Below, in pieces: positions 27,985 to 37,672 of a stretch of 64,000 nucleotides of DNA; positions within the stretch are counted from its first letter, which is position 1; every line of letters begins with the position of its first letter. A model generated the notes under the pieces. It worked only from the letters and a program-made list of their open reading frames with translations, was not told where the DNA came from and made no database searches. The position numbers were made by a program, and so were the translations under genes. Origin of the DNA: Duganella dendranthematis (lineage in GTDB: Bacteria > Pseudomonadota > Gammaproteobacteria > Burkholderiales > Burkholderiaceae_D); contig NZ_CP051684.1 in NCBI RefSeq assembly GCF_012849375.1, forward strand, positions 3,596,001 through 3,660,000, written 5' to 3'.

Positions 27985-29937
27985 ATGCGCCGACCTCTGT
28001 TTATGCTTGCCACCGCGTTCCCCTTGATGGCCTTGGGGCAGGCAATGCCGCCCCTGGTGCCGGTGACCAGCTTCGCCAAAATGGACCAGTACTACAACCC
28101 GGTGATGTCGCCCGATGGCAAGCATCTGGCGATCACGGTGCGGGTGCCGGTTGGCGCGCGCACGGTGCCGATGGTGAGCTTCTATAGCCTGCCTGATCTG
28201 AAGCTGGAGGGCATGGTGCGCATGCCGGTGTTCGAGGTGCCGGCCGACTATACCTGGGTCAGCAACAAGCGGGTGCTGGTGCAGAAGGCGATTGAGGTGG
28301 GCAGCCGTGAACAGCCGCAGTCCACCGGTGAACTGCTGGCCATGGACTACGACGGCAAACAGCAGCAATATCTGTTTGGCTGGAACGTGGCGCAGTACGG
28401 CCGTAACCGCTACGCCCCCGATGATGGCTATGCCTATCCGGTCTACGTCTACAAGGCGGCGAATGACCACTTGTTGGTCGGCACCTTCCAGTGGGACCTG
28501 GACCAGAGCGCGCTGTATGACTTTGATACCCGCACCGGCATTCGCAAGCTGGTCACCACGCTGAAATCGCCGAGCGCGTCGTTTGTGGTCGACAATGCCG
28601 GCAAGCCGCGCTTTGCCACCGGCACTGATGAGGAAGGGCACGCCCGCGTGTGGCGCCTGAATGACACCACGTCGGACTGGGAAGTATTTCCGCTGCAGAA
28701 GCAGGACACGCGCCTGACGCCGTTCGGCTTTTCGCCTGACAACCGCAGCTTTTATGCGTGGCAGGCCGAGGATAACGGCCGCGTTAAAGTGGTCAGCGAA
28801 GACCTGGCGGGCGGCAACCGCAAACTGCTGGCCGAGGACGCGCTGGGCAATGTGGGAACGCTGGAGTTTGGCGGCGCCGATTCCACGCCGCTGGCGGTGC
28901 ATTCCGCCGTCGGCCGGCCGAAAATCACTTACCTGGACCCGAGTAATCCGGACACGCCCTTGCTGCAGGATATGGCGCGCCAATTCCCGGACCACACAGT
29001 CAGTCTGGTGAGTGAATCGGCGGACCAGAATCAGGTCCTGTTCTGGGTGGTGAGCGATCGCGATCCCGGCGCTTATTATCTATACAACCGCAAGGCCAAC
29101 AAGGCCGAGATGCTGTTCGCGTCGATGGAAGACATCGATCCGGAGCAGATGGCCACGCGCCAGCCGATCAACTTCCAGGCGCGTGACGGCGTGACGATTG
29201 ATGGCTACCTCACGCTGCCGGCGTTCAAGACGGCGAACAAGCCGCCGCTGATCCTGATCCCACACGGCGGCCCTTACGGCAGACGCGACAGCTGGTACTT
29301 CGACAGCGACGCGCAGTTCCTGGCCAATCGGGGCTACGCTGTGCTGCAGGTGAATTTCCGCGCCTCGGGCGGGCGTGGCTTCGGCTTTGAGCGCATGGGC
29401 TATCGCGAGTGGGGCGGCAAGATCATGAACGATCTGGTCGATGGCGTGAAATGGGCGGTGGCGCAGGGCGAAGTCGATGGTTCGAAGATGTGCGTCTATG
29501 GCGTCAGTTTCGGCGGCTACTCGGCGCTGATGCTGGCCGCGCGCGAGCCGGACCTGTTCAAGTGCGCGGTTGGGTATGCCGGCGTATATGACGTCGGCCT
29601 GTTGCAGACTGAGGACGGGGTCGCCGGCAACAGCCGCCGCATTGCGTGGAACAAGCGCATATTTGGCGAGGACAAGGCCGAGTGGAACCGCTATTCGCCG
29701 AACCTGCAAGCGGCCAGCATCAAAGCCGGCGTGCTGCTGATCCACGGCGGCAAGGACAAGCGCGCACCGAAGGAGCATGCCTTCCTGATGAAGGCGGCGC
29801 TGGAAAAAGCTGGCCATCCGCCGGAGTGGTACTACGTGGATTACGAAGGCCACGGTTTCTACGACACCGAAAACCAGGCGGAAGTCTACCGCCGGCTGGA
29901 GACCTTCTTTGCCAAGTACCTCGGCAAGCAGCGCTGA
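27985..29937 (+). CDS. Secreted S9-family prolyl oligopeptidase-like peptidase
   Basis: The 650-residue product has a short signal peptide (MRRPLFMLATAFPLMALGQA), a beta-propeller-like N-terminal half and an alpha/beta hydrolase catalytic half. The nucleophile is Ser508 in GVSFGGYSAL; the Asp lies near LLIHGGKDKRAPK and the His in YEGHGFYDTEN, matching the S9 triad order. Such enzymes cleave short peptides in the periplasm or outside. The gene ends directly against the convergent uraH stop. Confidence 0.92.
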   Translation: MRRPLFMLATAFPLMALGQAMPPLVPVTSFAKMDQYYNPVMSPDGKHLAITVRVPVGARTVPMVSFYSLPDLKLEGMVRMPVFEVPADYTWVSNKRVLVQKAIEVGSREQPQSTGELLAMDYDGKQQQYLFGWNVAQYGRNRYAPDDGYAYPVYVYKAANDHLLVGTFQWDLDQSALYDFDTRTGIRKLVTTLKSPSASFVVDNAGKPRFATGTDEEGHARVWRLNDTTSDWEVFPLQKQDTRLTPFGFSPDNRSFYAWQAEDNGRVKVVSEDLAGGNRKLLAEDALGNVGTLEFGGADSTPLAVHSAVGRPKITYLDPSNPDTPLLQDMARQFPDHTVSLVSESADQNQVLFWVVSDRDPGAYYLYNRKANKAEMLFASMEDIDPEQMATRQPINFQARDGVTIDGYLTLPAFKTANKPPLILIPHGGPYGRRDSWYFDSDAQFLANRGYAVLQVNFRASGGRGFGFERMGYREWGGKIMNDLVDGVKWAVAQGEVDGSKMCVYGVSFGGYSALMLAAREPDLFKCAVGYAGVYDVGLLQTEDGVAGNSRRIAWNKRIFGEDKAEWNRYSPNLQAASIKAGVLLIHGGKDKRAPKEHAFLMKAALEKAGHPPEWYYVDYEGHGFYDTENQAEVYRRLETFFAKYLGKQR

Positions 29938-30291
29938 TCAGCTGCCGCGATAGGTCGAGTACGCCCACGGCGAAACGACCAGCGGCACATGGTAATTCTG
30001 GCTGGCATCGGCAACGCCAAAGGCCAACGTCACCTCGTCGATAAATTTCGGCTCCGGCAGGGTGACGCCTTGCACGTCGAAATAGGCACCAGCGCTGAAC
30101 ACCAACTCGTATTTGCCCTGTTTTAGTGCGTCACCCTCCAGCAGCGGCGTGCTGCAGCGGCCGTCGGCGTTGGTCACGTCCGACTTCAATAGTTCGCGGC
30201 CCTCCGGCCCCACCGCGTATAAAGCCACCTTGACGCCGGCGCCCGGCTTGCCTTGGGTGATGTCGAGAACGTGCGTGCTGAGTTTGCCCAT
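29938..30291 (-). CDS. uraH: 5-hydroxyisourate hydrolase (transthyretin-like)
   Basis: UraH hydrolyses 5-hydroxyisourate, the product of urate oxidation, to OHCU. The 117-residue product begins MGKLSTHVLDITQGKPGAGV and ends in YSTYRGS; the HVLD histidine, the Arg and the terminal YRGS tetrapeptide are the diagnostic active-site elements. It is divergent from puuE, with a strong dyad in the 110-base gap. No uricase or OHCU decarboxylase gene is nearby. Confidence 0.95.
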   Translation of the reverse strand: MGKLSTHVLDITQGKPGAGVKVALYAVGPEGRELLKSDVTNADGRCSTPLLEGDALKQGKYELVFSAGAYFDVQGVTLPEPKFIDEVTLAFGVADASQNYHVPLVVSPWAYSTYRGS

Positions 30292-30333
30292 TGTGTGGTC
30301 CTATATCCGTAGGTGACGAGTATCTATTGTACA

Positions 30334-30369
30334 AATCATATACCGCCATGCGCATTGGCATATATGATT
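30334..30369. promoter_or_regulatory. Candidate operator between uraH and puuE
   Basis: AATCATATA (30334-30342) and TATATGATT (30361-30369) are exact reverse complements, and the 18-base spacer itself is nearly dyad-symmetric around TGCGCA (GCCA and TGGC arms). It sits centrally in the gap between the divergent uraH and puuE genes, so a single regulator of purine catabolism could control both directions. Confidence 0.6.
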
Positions 30370-30401
30370 AAGGATATATTCCCCATAGACTTGCCTGCGC
30401 C

Positions 30402-31355
30402 ATGACCACTTACGACAACTACCCGCGCGACATGATCGGCTACGGCCCGAAAGCGCCGCATGCGCAGTGGCCGAACCAGGCCCGCGTGGCCCTGCAGTTC
30501 GTGCTGAACTACGAAGAGGGCGGCGAGAACAATGTGTTGCACGGCGACGCCGGCTCCGAGACCTTCCTGTCCGAGATCATCGGAGCGGCCTCCTTCAGCA
30601 ACCGCCACATGAGCATGGAGTCGCTGTACGAGTACGGCTCGCGTGCCGGCTTGTGGCGTTTGCTGCGCATGTTCGAGGAACGCAAGCTGCCGCTGACGGT
30701 GTTTGGCGTGTCGATGGCGTTGAAACGCCATCCGGAGGCGGTGGCGGCGTTCCAGCAACTTGGCCACGAAATCGCCTGCCACGGCCTGCGCTGGATCACC
30801 TACCAGAACATGGACGAAGCCACCGAGCGCGCGCACATGAAGGAAGCGGTGGACATCATCCGCGAACTGACGGGCAGCGCGCCGCAAGGCTGGTACACCG
30901 GCCGCGATTCGCCGCAGACGCGCAAGCTGGTGATGGAACACGGCGGCTTCCGCTACGACGCCGACAACTACGGCGACGACCTGCCGTTCTGGCAGAAGGT
31001 CGGCTACACCAATAGCGACGGCGTGGCAGTGAGCGCGCCGCAGCTGATCGTGCCGTACACGCTGGACACCAACGACATGCGCTTCGCCGCCGCGCAAGGC
31101 TTCAACTCCGGCACGCAGTTCTTCGATTATCTGAAGGACGCCTTCGACGTGCTGTACGCCGAGGGCGATCCGGAAGGATTGAATCAGCCGAAGATGCTGT
31201 CCATCGGCCTGCACTGCCGCATCGTCGGCCGGCCGGCGCGTGCGGCGGCGCTGGCGCGTTTCCTCGACTACGTGCAGAGCCACGACAAGGTCTGGATCAC
31301 GCGCCGTATCGATATCGCCGAACACTGGCGCAAGGTCCACCCATTTGCTGAATGA
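30402..31355 (+). CDS. puuE: Allantoinase PuuE
   Basis: PuuE hydrolyses allantoin to allantoate; it is a cofactor-independent relative of polysaccharide deacetylases. The 317-residue product starts MTTYDNYPRDMIGYG and carries QFVLNYEEGGE, GHEIACHGLRWI and GWYTGRDSPQTRKL, all typical of PuuE. The last part (SIGLHCRIVGRPARAAALAR) is also conserved. It is first in a same-strand run with xdhA seven bases beyond its stop. Confidence 0.95.
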   Translation: MTTYDNYPRDMIGYGPKAPHAQWPNQARVALQFVLNYEEGGENNVLHGDAGSETFLSEIIGAASFSNRHMSMESLYEYGSRAGLWRLLRMFEERKLPLTVFGVSMALKRHPEAVAAFQQLGHEIACHGLRWITYQNMDEATERAHMKEAVDIIRELTGSAPQGWYTGRDSPQTRKLVMEHGGFRYDADNYGDDLPFWQKVGYTNSDGVAVSAPQLIVPYTLDTNDMRFAAAQGFNSGTQFFDYLKDAFDVLYAEGDPEGLNQPKMLSIGLHCRIVGRPARAAALARFLDYVQSHDKVWITRRIDIAEHWRKVHPFAE

Positions 31356-31362
31356 GATTGTG

Positions 31363-32832
31363 ATGTCCGAACCGATTCGCTTTTACTTCCGTGGCGCTGT
31401 GCAGGAGATCCACGACGCCGCGCCAACCCGCACCGTGCTTCAGCATCTGCGCGAGGATCTGCATTGCACCGGCACCAAGGAAGGCTGCGCCGAAGGCGAT
31501 TGCGGCGCTTGCACGGTGGTTGTCGGCAGCCTGAATGCGGCCGGCCAGCTGGAGATGAAGGCGGTGAATTCCTGCATCCAGTTCGCGCCTACGCTGGACG
31601 GCAAGGCGCTTTTCACGGTGGAGGACATGCAGCAGCCGGATGGAACGCTGCATCCGGTACAACAGGCGATGGTGGAATGTCATGGCTCGCAGTGCGGCTT
31701 CTGTACGCCGGGCTTCGTCATGTCCTTGTGGGGCATGTACCTGGATAAGGACGGCCAGCCGGCGCAGCGCAAGGAGATTGACGACTGCCTGTCCGGTAAC
31801 CTGTGCCGCTGCACCGGCTATCGCCCGATCATCGACGCGGCGCACCGCATGACCGAACTGCCGAAAGTGTCGTTCGATCGCGCGGCGTTGACGCAGCAGC
31901 TGCAAGCCTTGCAGCGCGAAGCCGGCTCCACCTACACCGCGCGCGGCCAGTCGTTCCACGCGCCGCGCACGCTGGAAGAACTGGTGGCGCTGCGCGCTGC
32001 GCATCCGAAAGCGACGCTGCTGGCCGGATCGACCGACATCGGCCTGTGGGTGACCAAGCAGATGCGCGAACTGGGCGATATCATTTATCTCGGCCACGTC
32101 AGCGCGCTGCAACGCGTGCAGCAGCAGGACGGCATGCTGGAAATCGGCGCCGGCGTGTCGCTCAATGCAGCATACGAAGCGCTGTGCAAGCTGTATCCGG
32201 CGCAGCTTGGCGAGTTGTGGCAGCGCTTTGCGTCGCTGCCGATCCGGAATGCGGGCACGTTAGGCGGCAATGTCGCCAATGGTTCGCCGATTGGCGATTC
32301 GATGCCGTGGATGATTGCGCTGGGCAGCGAAGTGGTGCTGCAAGGTCCGTCCGGCCGCCGCGTGCTGGCGCTGGAAGCCTTCTATCTCGATTATCAGAAA
32401 AAGGATATGCAGGCCGACGAATTCGTCGCCGCCGTGCGCGTGCCGCTGCCGCGCGCGGACGTGCAATTCCGTACCTACAAGCTGGCCAAGCGATTCGACC
32501 AGGATATCTCGGCGGTGTGCGCGGCGTTTGCGTTCACGCTGGATGGCGACAATGTGGTGGATGCGCGCATTGCGTTCGGCGGCATGGCGGGCACGCCGCG
32601 CCGGGCGCCGCGTGCCGAGGCGTCGCTGACCGGCCTGACCTGGAGTGAAACCAATCTGCGCGTGGCGATGGACCAGCTGGCGCAGGATTTTGCACCGCTG
32701 TCGGATATGCGCGCGTCCAGCACCTATCGCATGCAGACGGCGCAGAACCTGCTGCGCCGCTTCTGGCTGGAGACGCGCGCCGATGCACCGCTTGCGGCCG
32801 ATGCCGTCAACGCTTTCGCTTGCCGCGCCTGA
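31363..32832 (+). CDS. xdhA: Xanthine dehydrogenase small subunit XdhA
   Basis: The 489-residue product carries an N-terminal [2Fe-2S] domain (CAEGDCGACTVVVG), a second [2Fe-2S] domain (CGFCTPGF and CLSGNLCRCTGYRP) and a C-terminal FAD-binding region with LLAGSTDIGLWVTK and LGGNVANGSPIGDS. Together with XdhB it oxidises hypoxanthine and xanthine to urate using NAD+. ATG 31363 is preferred: the open frame upstream overlaps puuE. XdhB follows 11 bases later. Confidence 0.96.
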   Translation: MSEPIRFYFRGAVQEIHDAAPTRTVLQHLREDLHCTGTKEGCAEGDCGACTVVVGSLNAAGQLEMKAVNSCIQFAPTLDGKALFTVEDMQQPDGTLHPVQQAMVECHGSQCGFCTPGFVMSLWGMYLDKDGQPAQRKEIDDCLSGNLCRCTGYRPIIDAAHRMTELPKVSFDRAALTQQLQALQREAGSTYTARGQSFHAPRTLEELVALRAAHPKATLLAGSTDIGLWVTKQMRELGDIIYLGHVSALQRVQQQDGMLEIGAGVSLNAAYEALCKLYPAQLGELWQRFASLPIRNAGTLGGNVANGSPIGDSMPWMIALGSEVVLQGPSGRRVLALEAFYLDYQKKDMQADEFVAAVRVPLPRADVQFRTYKLAKRFDQDISAVCAAFAFTLDGDNVVDARIAFGGMAGTPRRAPRAEASLTGLTWSETNLRVAMDQLAQDFAPLSDMRASSTYRMQTAQNLLRRFWLETRADAPLAADAVNAFACRA

Positions 32833-32843
32833 AAGGAGCCGTC

Positions 32844-35177
32844 ATGAATCAACCCGTTGCTCCCGCCGCGATCGCGGAATCCGCATGGAAGGCCGTGGGC
32901 GTATCGCGTCCGCACGAATCGGCCGAGCTGCATGTGTTGGGCCAGGCCACTTACACCGACGATATCCCCGAGTTGCAAGGCACGTTGCACGCGGCATTGG
33001 GTTTGTCTTCCAAGGCGCATGCGCGCATCACGGCGATGGATCTGGCGCCGGTGCGCAGTGCGCCGGGCGTGGTGGCGGTGTACACGGCGGCCGATATCGT
33101 CGGCACCAACGACTGCGGACCGATCATTCATGACGATCCTATCCTGTCGGCCGGCGAAGTGCTGTATGTCGGCCAGCCGATCTTCATCGTGGTGGCGGAT
33201 ACGCACGACAATGCACGCCGCGCCGCCCGTCGCGCGGTAATCGCCTATGACGAACTGCCGGCGATTTTCACGCCGCAGGAAGCCAAGGCCGCCAACTCGT
33301 ATGTGCTGCCGCCGATGCAACTGACGCGCGGCGACTACCAGACCGCCTTCGAGATGGCGCCGCGCGTGGTGAAGGGCCAGCTGTTTGTCGGCGGCCAGGA
33401 ACAGTTTTACCTGGAAGGCCAGATCGCCTATGCGATTCCGAAGGAGGAAAACGGCCTGCTGGTGCAGTGCTCGACGCAGCACCCGAGCGAAATGCAGCAT
33501 GTGGTGGCGCATGCCATCGGCGTGCACTCGCACAAGGTGCAGGTGGAGTGCCGTCGCATGGGAGGTGGCTTCGGCGGCAAGGAGTCGCAGTCGGCGTTGT
33601 GGGCGGCGTCGGCCGGCATTGCAGCGTCCAAGTTGCGCCGTCCGGTCAAGCTGCGTGCGGATCGCGATGATGACATGCTGGTCACCGGCAAGCGCCATTG
33701 CTTCTTCTATGAATACGAAGTGGGCTACGACGACAGCGGCAAGATCCTCGCCGCCAAAGTGGATATGACCTTGCGCGCCGGCTTCTCGGCCGATCTTTCG
33801 GGGCCTGTGGCGACGCGGGCGGTCTGCCATTTCGATAATACTTACTATCTGTCGGACGTGGATATCCGCGCCGGCTGCGGCAAGACCAATACGCAATCGA
33901 ATACGGCGTTTCGTGGTTTCGGCGGCCCGCAGGGGGCGATTGCGATTGAGTACATCATCGACGAAATCGCGCGCAATCTGGGACGTGATGCATTGGATAT
34001 TCGCCGCCAGAATTTCTACGGCACGACTGAGCGCAATCTCACGCCGTATGGCCAGGAGATTGTCGATAACGTCATCGAGGCGCTGACGGCGGAGCTGGAA
34101 CAGACCAGCGAGTATCGCACGCGGCGCAAGGCGATCGAGGCTTACAACGCTTCCAGCCCGGTGCTGAAGAAAGGGCTGGCACTGACGCCACTGAAGTTCG
34201 GCATCGCCTTCAACGTCACGCATTTGAACCAGGCCGGCGCGCTGGTGCATGTGTACGTGGACGGTTCGGTGCTGGTCAATCATGGCGGCACGGAGATGGG
34301 GCAGGGCATTAACACCAAGGTGCTGCAGGTGGTGGCGCATGAACTGGGCCTGGACCTGTCGCACGTACGCATCACGGCGACCGACACCAGCAAGGTGGCG
34401 AATACGTCGGCGACGGCAGCGTCCACCGGTGCGGACCTGAATGGCAAGGCGGCGCAGGATGCGGCGCGGCAGATTCGCGAACGATTGGCGGCGTATGCGG
34501 TCAAGCTATATGGCGATGACGATGGTCAGCCGGTGCGCTTCTTCGATAACCATGTGCACGTCAACGGCCACAAGGTGCTGTTTGCGGAGCTGGTGCAGAA
34601 GGCGTATCTGGCGCGGGTGCAGTTGTGGTCCGACGGTTTCTATGCGACGCCGAACCTGCACTGGAATCCGAAGACAATGAACGGCCATCCGTTCTCTTAC
34701 TACGCTTACGGCGCTGCCGTGTCGGAGGTGGTGGTCGATACGCTGACTGGCGAATGGAAACTGCTGCGCGCCGATGCGTTGTACGACGCCGGGCGTTCGC
34801 TGAATCCGGCCATTGATATCGGCCAGGTGGAAGGGGCGTTCATTCAGGGCATGGGCTGGCTGACCACTGAGCAGTTGTGGTGGAATGCGGCGGGCAAGTT
34901 GATGACGCATGCGCCTTCCACATACAAGATTCCTGGCATCTCCGATTGTCCGGAGGATTTTCGTGTGAAGCTGTACGACAATGGCAACGTGGAGGACAGT
35001 ATCCATCGCTCGAAGGCGGTTGGCGAGCCGCCGTTGTTGTTGCCGTTTTCGGTGTTCTTTGCGATTCGGGATGCGATTTCCGCTGTGGGCGGGCACCGCG
35101 TCAATCCGCCGTTGAACGCGCCGGCGACCAGTGAAGAGATTCTGCGGGCGGTGTCCGCGGTGGAAATGGCTTCGTAA
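32844..35177 (+). CDS. xdhB: Xanthine dehydrogenase molybdopterin-binding subunit XdhB
   Basis: The 777-residue product is the Mo-MPT catalytic subunit. Visible motifs are GGGFGGKESQSALWA, TAFRGFGGPQGA and GGTEMGQGINTKVLQV for cofactor binding, and the catalytic Glu in VGEPPLLLPFSVF near the C-terminus. ATG 32844 has GAAAGGAG nine bases upstream; the few codons before it are within xdhA. The stop overlaps the xdhC ATG by one base. Confidence 0.97.
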   Translation: MNQPVAPAAIAESAWKAVGVSRPHESAELHVLGQATYTDDIPELQGTLHAALGLSSKAHARITAMDLAPVRSAPGVVAVYTAADIVGTNDCGPIIHDDPILSAGEVLYVGQPIFIVVADTHDNARRAARRAVIAYDELPAIFTPQEAKAANSYVLPPMQLTRGDYQTAFEMAPRVVKGQLFVGGQEQFYLEGQIAYAIPKEENGLLVQCSTQHPSEMQHVVAHAIGVHSHKVQVECRRMGGGFGGKESQSALWAASAGIAASKLRRPVKLRADRDDDMLVTGKRHCFFYEYEVGYDDSGKILAAKVDMTLRAGFSADLSGPVATRAVCHFDNTYYLSDVDIRAGCGKTNTQSNTAFRGFGGPQGAIAIEYIIDEIARNLGRDALDIRRQNFYGTTERNLTPYGQEIVDNVIEALTAELEQTSEYRTRRKAIEAYNASSPVLKKGLALTPLKFGIAFNVTHLNQAGALVHVYVDGSVLVNHGGTEMGQGINTKVLQVVAHELGLDLSHVRITATDTSKVANTSATAASTGADLNGKAAQDAARQIRERLAAYAVKLYGDDDGQPVRFFDNHVHVNGHKVLFAELVQKAYLARVQLWSDGFYATPNLHWNPKTMNGHPFSYYAYGAAVSEVVVDTLTGEWKLLRADALYDAGRSLNPAIDIGQVEGAFIQGMGWLTTEQLWWNAAGKLMTHAPSTYKIPGISDCPEDFRVKLYDNGNVEDSIHRSKAVGEPPLLLPFSVFFAIRDAISAVGGHRVNPPLNAPATSEEILRAVSAVEMAS

Positions 35178-36322
35178 TGAACGAGTGGCTGACAGCGCAG
35201 GTACTGGAACCGGCAGTGCTGGTGACCGTGGCGATCGTGGAGGGCTCCGGCCCGCGCGAACCCGGCGCCAAGATGCTGGTGACGGCGCGCGGCCAGCACG
35301 ATACGATCGGCGGCGGGCATCTGGAAATGTGCGCGGTGGAGTTGGCGCGCGAGATGCTGAAAGGCGCGGCCGGCCAAGGCATGGCTGCGAGCGATGTGGC
35401 GGCAAAGGGCGCCAGTGCGCGGCTGGAGCGCTATGCACTCGGGCCGACGCTGGGGCAGTGCTGCGGCGGCGTGGTGCACCTGGCGTTTGAGCTGATCGGC
35501 GACGAACTCGCCGACGTGCTGGCAGGCCTGCGCAAGCGCCGCCGCGACGACAACTGGCGCCTCAGCGCCATCGACGGCCCGGCTATGGCGCTGCTGCTCG
35601 ACGCGGACAGCGCAATCGTTGCCGGCGCCGCTGCGGGCGGCCGCGCCGATCGCATCGAGCGTGGCATAGACGGCACGAGCGGCATCAGCTGCGATATTGC
35701 AGTGGTGGCGGCATGCGTGCGCACGGCCGCGCCAGCGTTGGATCGCGAGCGCGGCACGCACATCCTGCGCGATGCGGCCGGTCGTCGCTGGTTGGCCGAT
35801 CCTTGCCTGGCGCCGCGCGCGCATCTGGTGCTGTTCGGCGCCGGCCACGTTGGCGCGGCCATCGTGCGCATGTTGGGCGAGTTGCCGTGCACCGTCACCT
35901 GGGTCGACGAGCGCGAGGATATGTTCCCTGCCAGCCTGCCTTCCAATGTCGCTATCGAAGCAACCGATATGCCGGAAGCCGCAGTCGCCGCTGCCCCGGC
36001 CAACGCCAGCTACCTCGTCATGACCCACAGCCACGCGCTGGACCAGCGGCTGTGCGAAACCATCCTGGCCCGCGACGACGTCGGCTGGTTCGGCCTCATA
36101 GGCTCCAACACCAAGCGCGTGCAGTTCGAGCGCCGCATGGCCGCACGGGGACTGCCGCAAGACCGCATCGACAACATGGTTTGTCCCATCGGCCTGGCGG
36201 GTATCTCCAGCAAACTCCCCGCCGCCATCGCCGCCTCCGTGTGTGCACAGTTGCTGATGGTGTGGGAGCAGCAGCAAATCGCCGCCCTCAGCGCGCCAGC
36301 AAGACTGGCCGTCGCAAGCTAA
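35177..36322 (+). CDS. xdhC: Xanthine dehydrogenase accessory protein XdhC
   Basis: XdhC sulfurates and inserts the molybdenum cofactor into XdhB. The 381-residue product has the XdhC/CoxI N-terminal domain with the LGPTLGQCCGG cysteine motif, and a C-terminal Rossmann region starting HLVLFGAGHVGAAIVRML. It is longer than the typical 280-340 residues because of an inter-domain segment around residues 110-210. It starts inside the xdhB stop codon, so the genes are coupled. Confidence 0.94.
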   Translation: MNEWLTAQVLEPAVLVTVAIVEGSGPREPGAKMLVTARGQHDTIGGGHLEMCAVELAREMLKGAAGQGMAASDVAAKGASARLERYALGPTLGQCCGGVVHLAFELIGDELADVLAGLRKRRRDDNWRLSAIDGPAMALLLDADSAIVAGAAAGGRADRIERGIDGTSGISCDIAVVAACVRTAAPALDRERGTHILRDAAGRRWLADPCLAPRAHLVLFGAGHVGAAIVRMLGELPCTVTWVDEREDMFPASLPSNVAIEATDMPEAAVAAAPANASYLVMTHSHALDQRLCETILARDDVGWFGLIGSNTKRVQFERRMAARGLPQDRIDNMVCPIGLAGISSKLPAAIAASVCAQLLMVWEQQQIAALSAPARLAVAS

Positions 36323-36352
36323 ACTACGCATTCAGATTCAAGAAAGATCATC

Positions 36353-37660
36353 ATGACCACCAACCTGCAAGCCTACCGTGGCAGCTTGCTGCACTTTCTC
36401 GCCGATCCGGCTTTCAGCGATAAATCGCATGACTGGCACGAAGACGGCCTGCTGATCGTCGCAGACGGCAAAGTGCAGGCAGCCGGCGACTACGCCACGC
36501 TGCACACCACGCTGCCAGCGAACACCGTGGTCCACGACTACAGCGGCAAGCTGCTGATACCAGGCTTTATCGACACCCACGTCCACTACCCGCAGAGCGA
36601 CATGATCGCGTCCCCTGCGGAAGGCTTGCTGCCATGGCTGGAGACCTACACCTTCCCGACCGAGCGCCAGTTCGAGGACACCGTGCATGCTGCCAACGTG
36701 GCCGAGTTCTTCCTCGATGAACTGCTCCGATGCGGCACCACCACCGCCATGGTCTACTGCACCGTGCATCCGCAATCGGTGGACGCCTTCTTCACCGCCA
36801 GCGAACAGCGCGGCTTGCGCATGGTGGCCGGCAAGGTGATGATGGATCGGAACTGCCCCGACTTCCTGCGCGACACCGCCGAATCCGGCGCGCGCGACAC
36901 CGAGACGCTGATCCAGCGCTGGCACAAGCGCGGCCGCGCGCTGTACGCCATCACGCCGCGCTTCGCGCCAACCTCCACCGAACGCCAGCTGCAACTGGCC
37001 GGCGAACTGGCGACTGCCTATCCGGACACCTTCATCCAGACCCACGTGTCGGAAAACGAAGCCGAATGCGCGTGGGTGCGCGAGCTGTTTCCCAATTCGC
37101 GCAGCTACATCGACGTCTACGACAGCTACGGCATGATGCGTCCGCGCGCCATGTATGGCCACTGCATCTGGCTCAATGAACGCGACCGCCAGCGCATGGC
37201 CGAAACCCAGTCCGCCGCCGCCATTTGCCCGACCTCCAACCTGTTCCTCGGCAGCGGCCTGTTCGACTTTGAACGCGCCGACGACGCCGGCGTGCTACTC
37301 TCGCTGGCCACCGACGTCGGCGGCGGCACTTCGTTCTCCATGTTGCAAACGATGAATGAAGCCTATAAAGTAGCGCGCTTGAAGGGCAGTTACCTGCCGG
37401 CCTTGCGGATGTTTTACCTGGCCACGCTGGGCGCGGCGCGCAGCATGCAGCTGGAAGGCACGATCGGCAATTTCACCGCCGGCGCGGAGGCCGACTTCAT
37501 CGTCGTCGATCCGCAAGCCACGCCGCTGTTGCAGCGCCGTACCGCGCGCAGGGAGAGCCTGGAAGAGCTGCTGTTCGCGTTGGCGTTGCTGGGCGACGAC
37601 CGCGCGATCGCCGCGACCTATTCGGCGGGCCGCCAGGTGCATGTCCGTGAAACGACTTAA
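36353..37660 (+). CDS. guaD: Guanine deaminase GuaD
   Basis: GuaD converts guanine to xanthine, feeding xanthine dehydrogenase. The 435-residue amidohydrolase has the metal motif HVHYPQSD, the family-specific PRFAPTSTERQLQ, THVSENEAE, YGHCIWLNERD and the catalytic Asp in LATDVGGGTSFSML. It lies 30 bases after xdhC and 12 bases before the adenosine deaminase-like gene. Confidence 0.96.
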   Translation: MTTNLQAYRGSLLHFLADPAFSDKSHDWHEDGLLIVADGKVQAAGDYATLHTTLPANTVVHDYSGKLLIPGFIDTHVHYPQSDMIASPAEGLLPWLETYTFPTERQFEDTVHAANVAEFFLDELLRCGTTTAMVYCTVHPQSVDAFFTASEQRGLRMVAGKVMMDRNCPDFLRDTAESGARDTETLIQRWHKRGRALYAITPRFAPTSTERQLQLAGELATAYPDTFIQTHVSENEAECAWVRELFPNSRSYIDVYDSYGMMRPRAMYGHCIWLNERDRQRMAETQSAAAICPTSNLFLGSGLFDFERADDAGVLLSLATDVGGGTSFSMLQTMNEAYKVARLKGSYLPALRMFYLATLGAARSMQLEGTIGNFTAGAEADFIVVDPQATPLLQRRTARRESLEELLFALALLGDDRAIAATYSAGRQVHVRETT

Positions 37661-37672
37661 TTAAGGATACAC

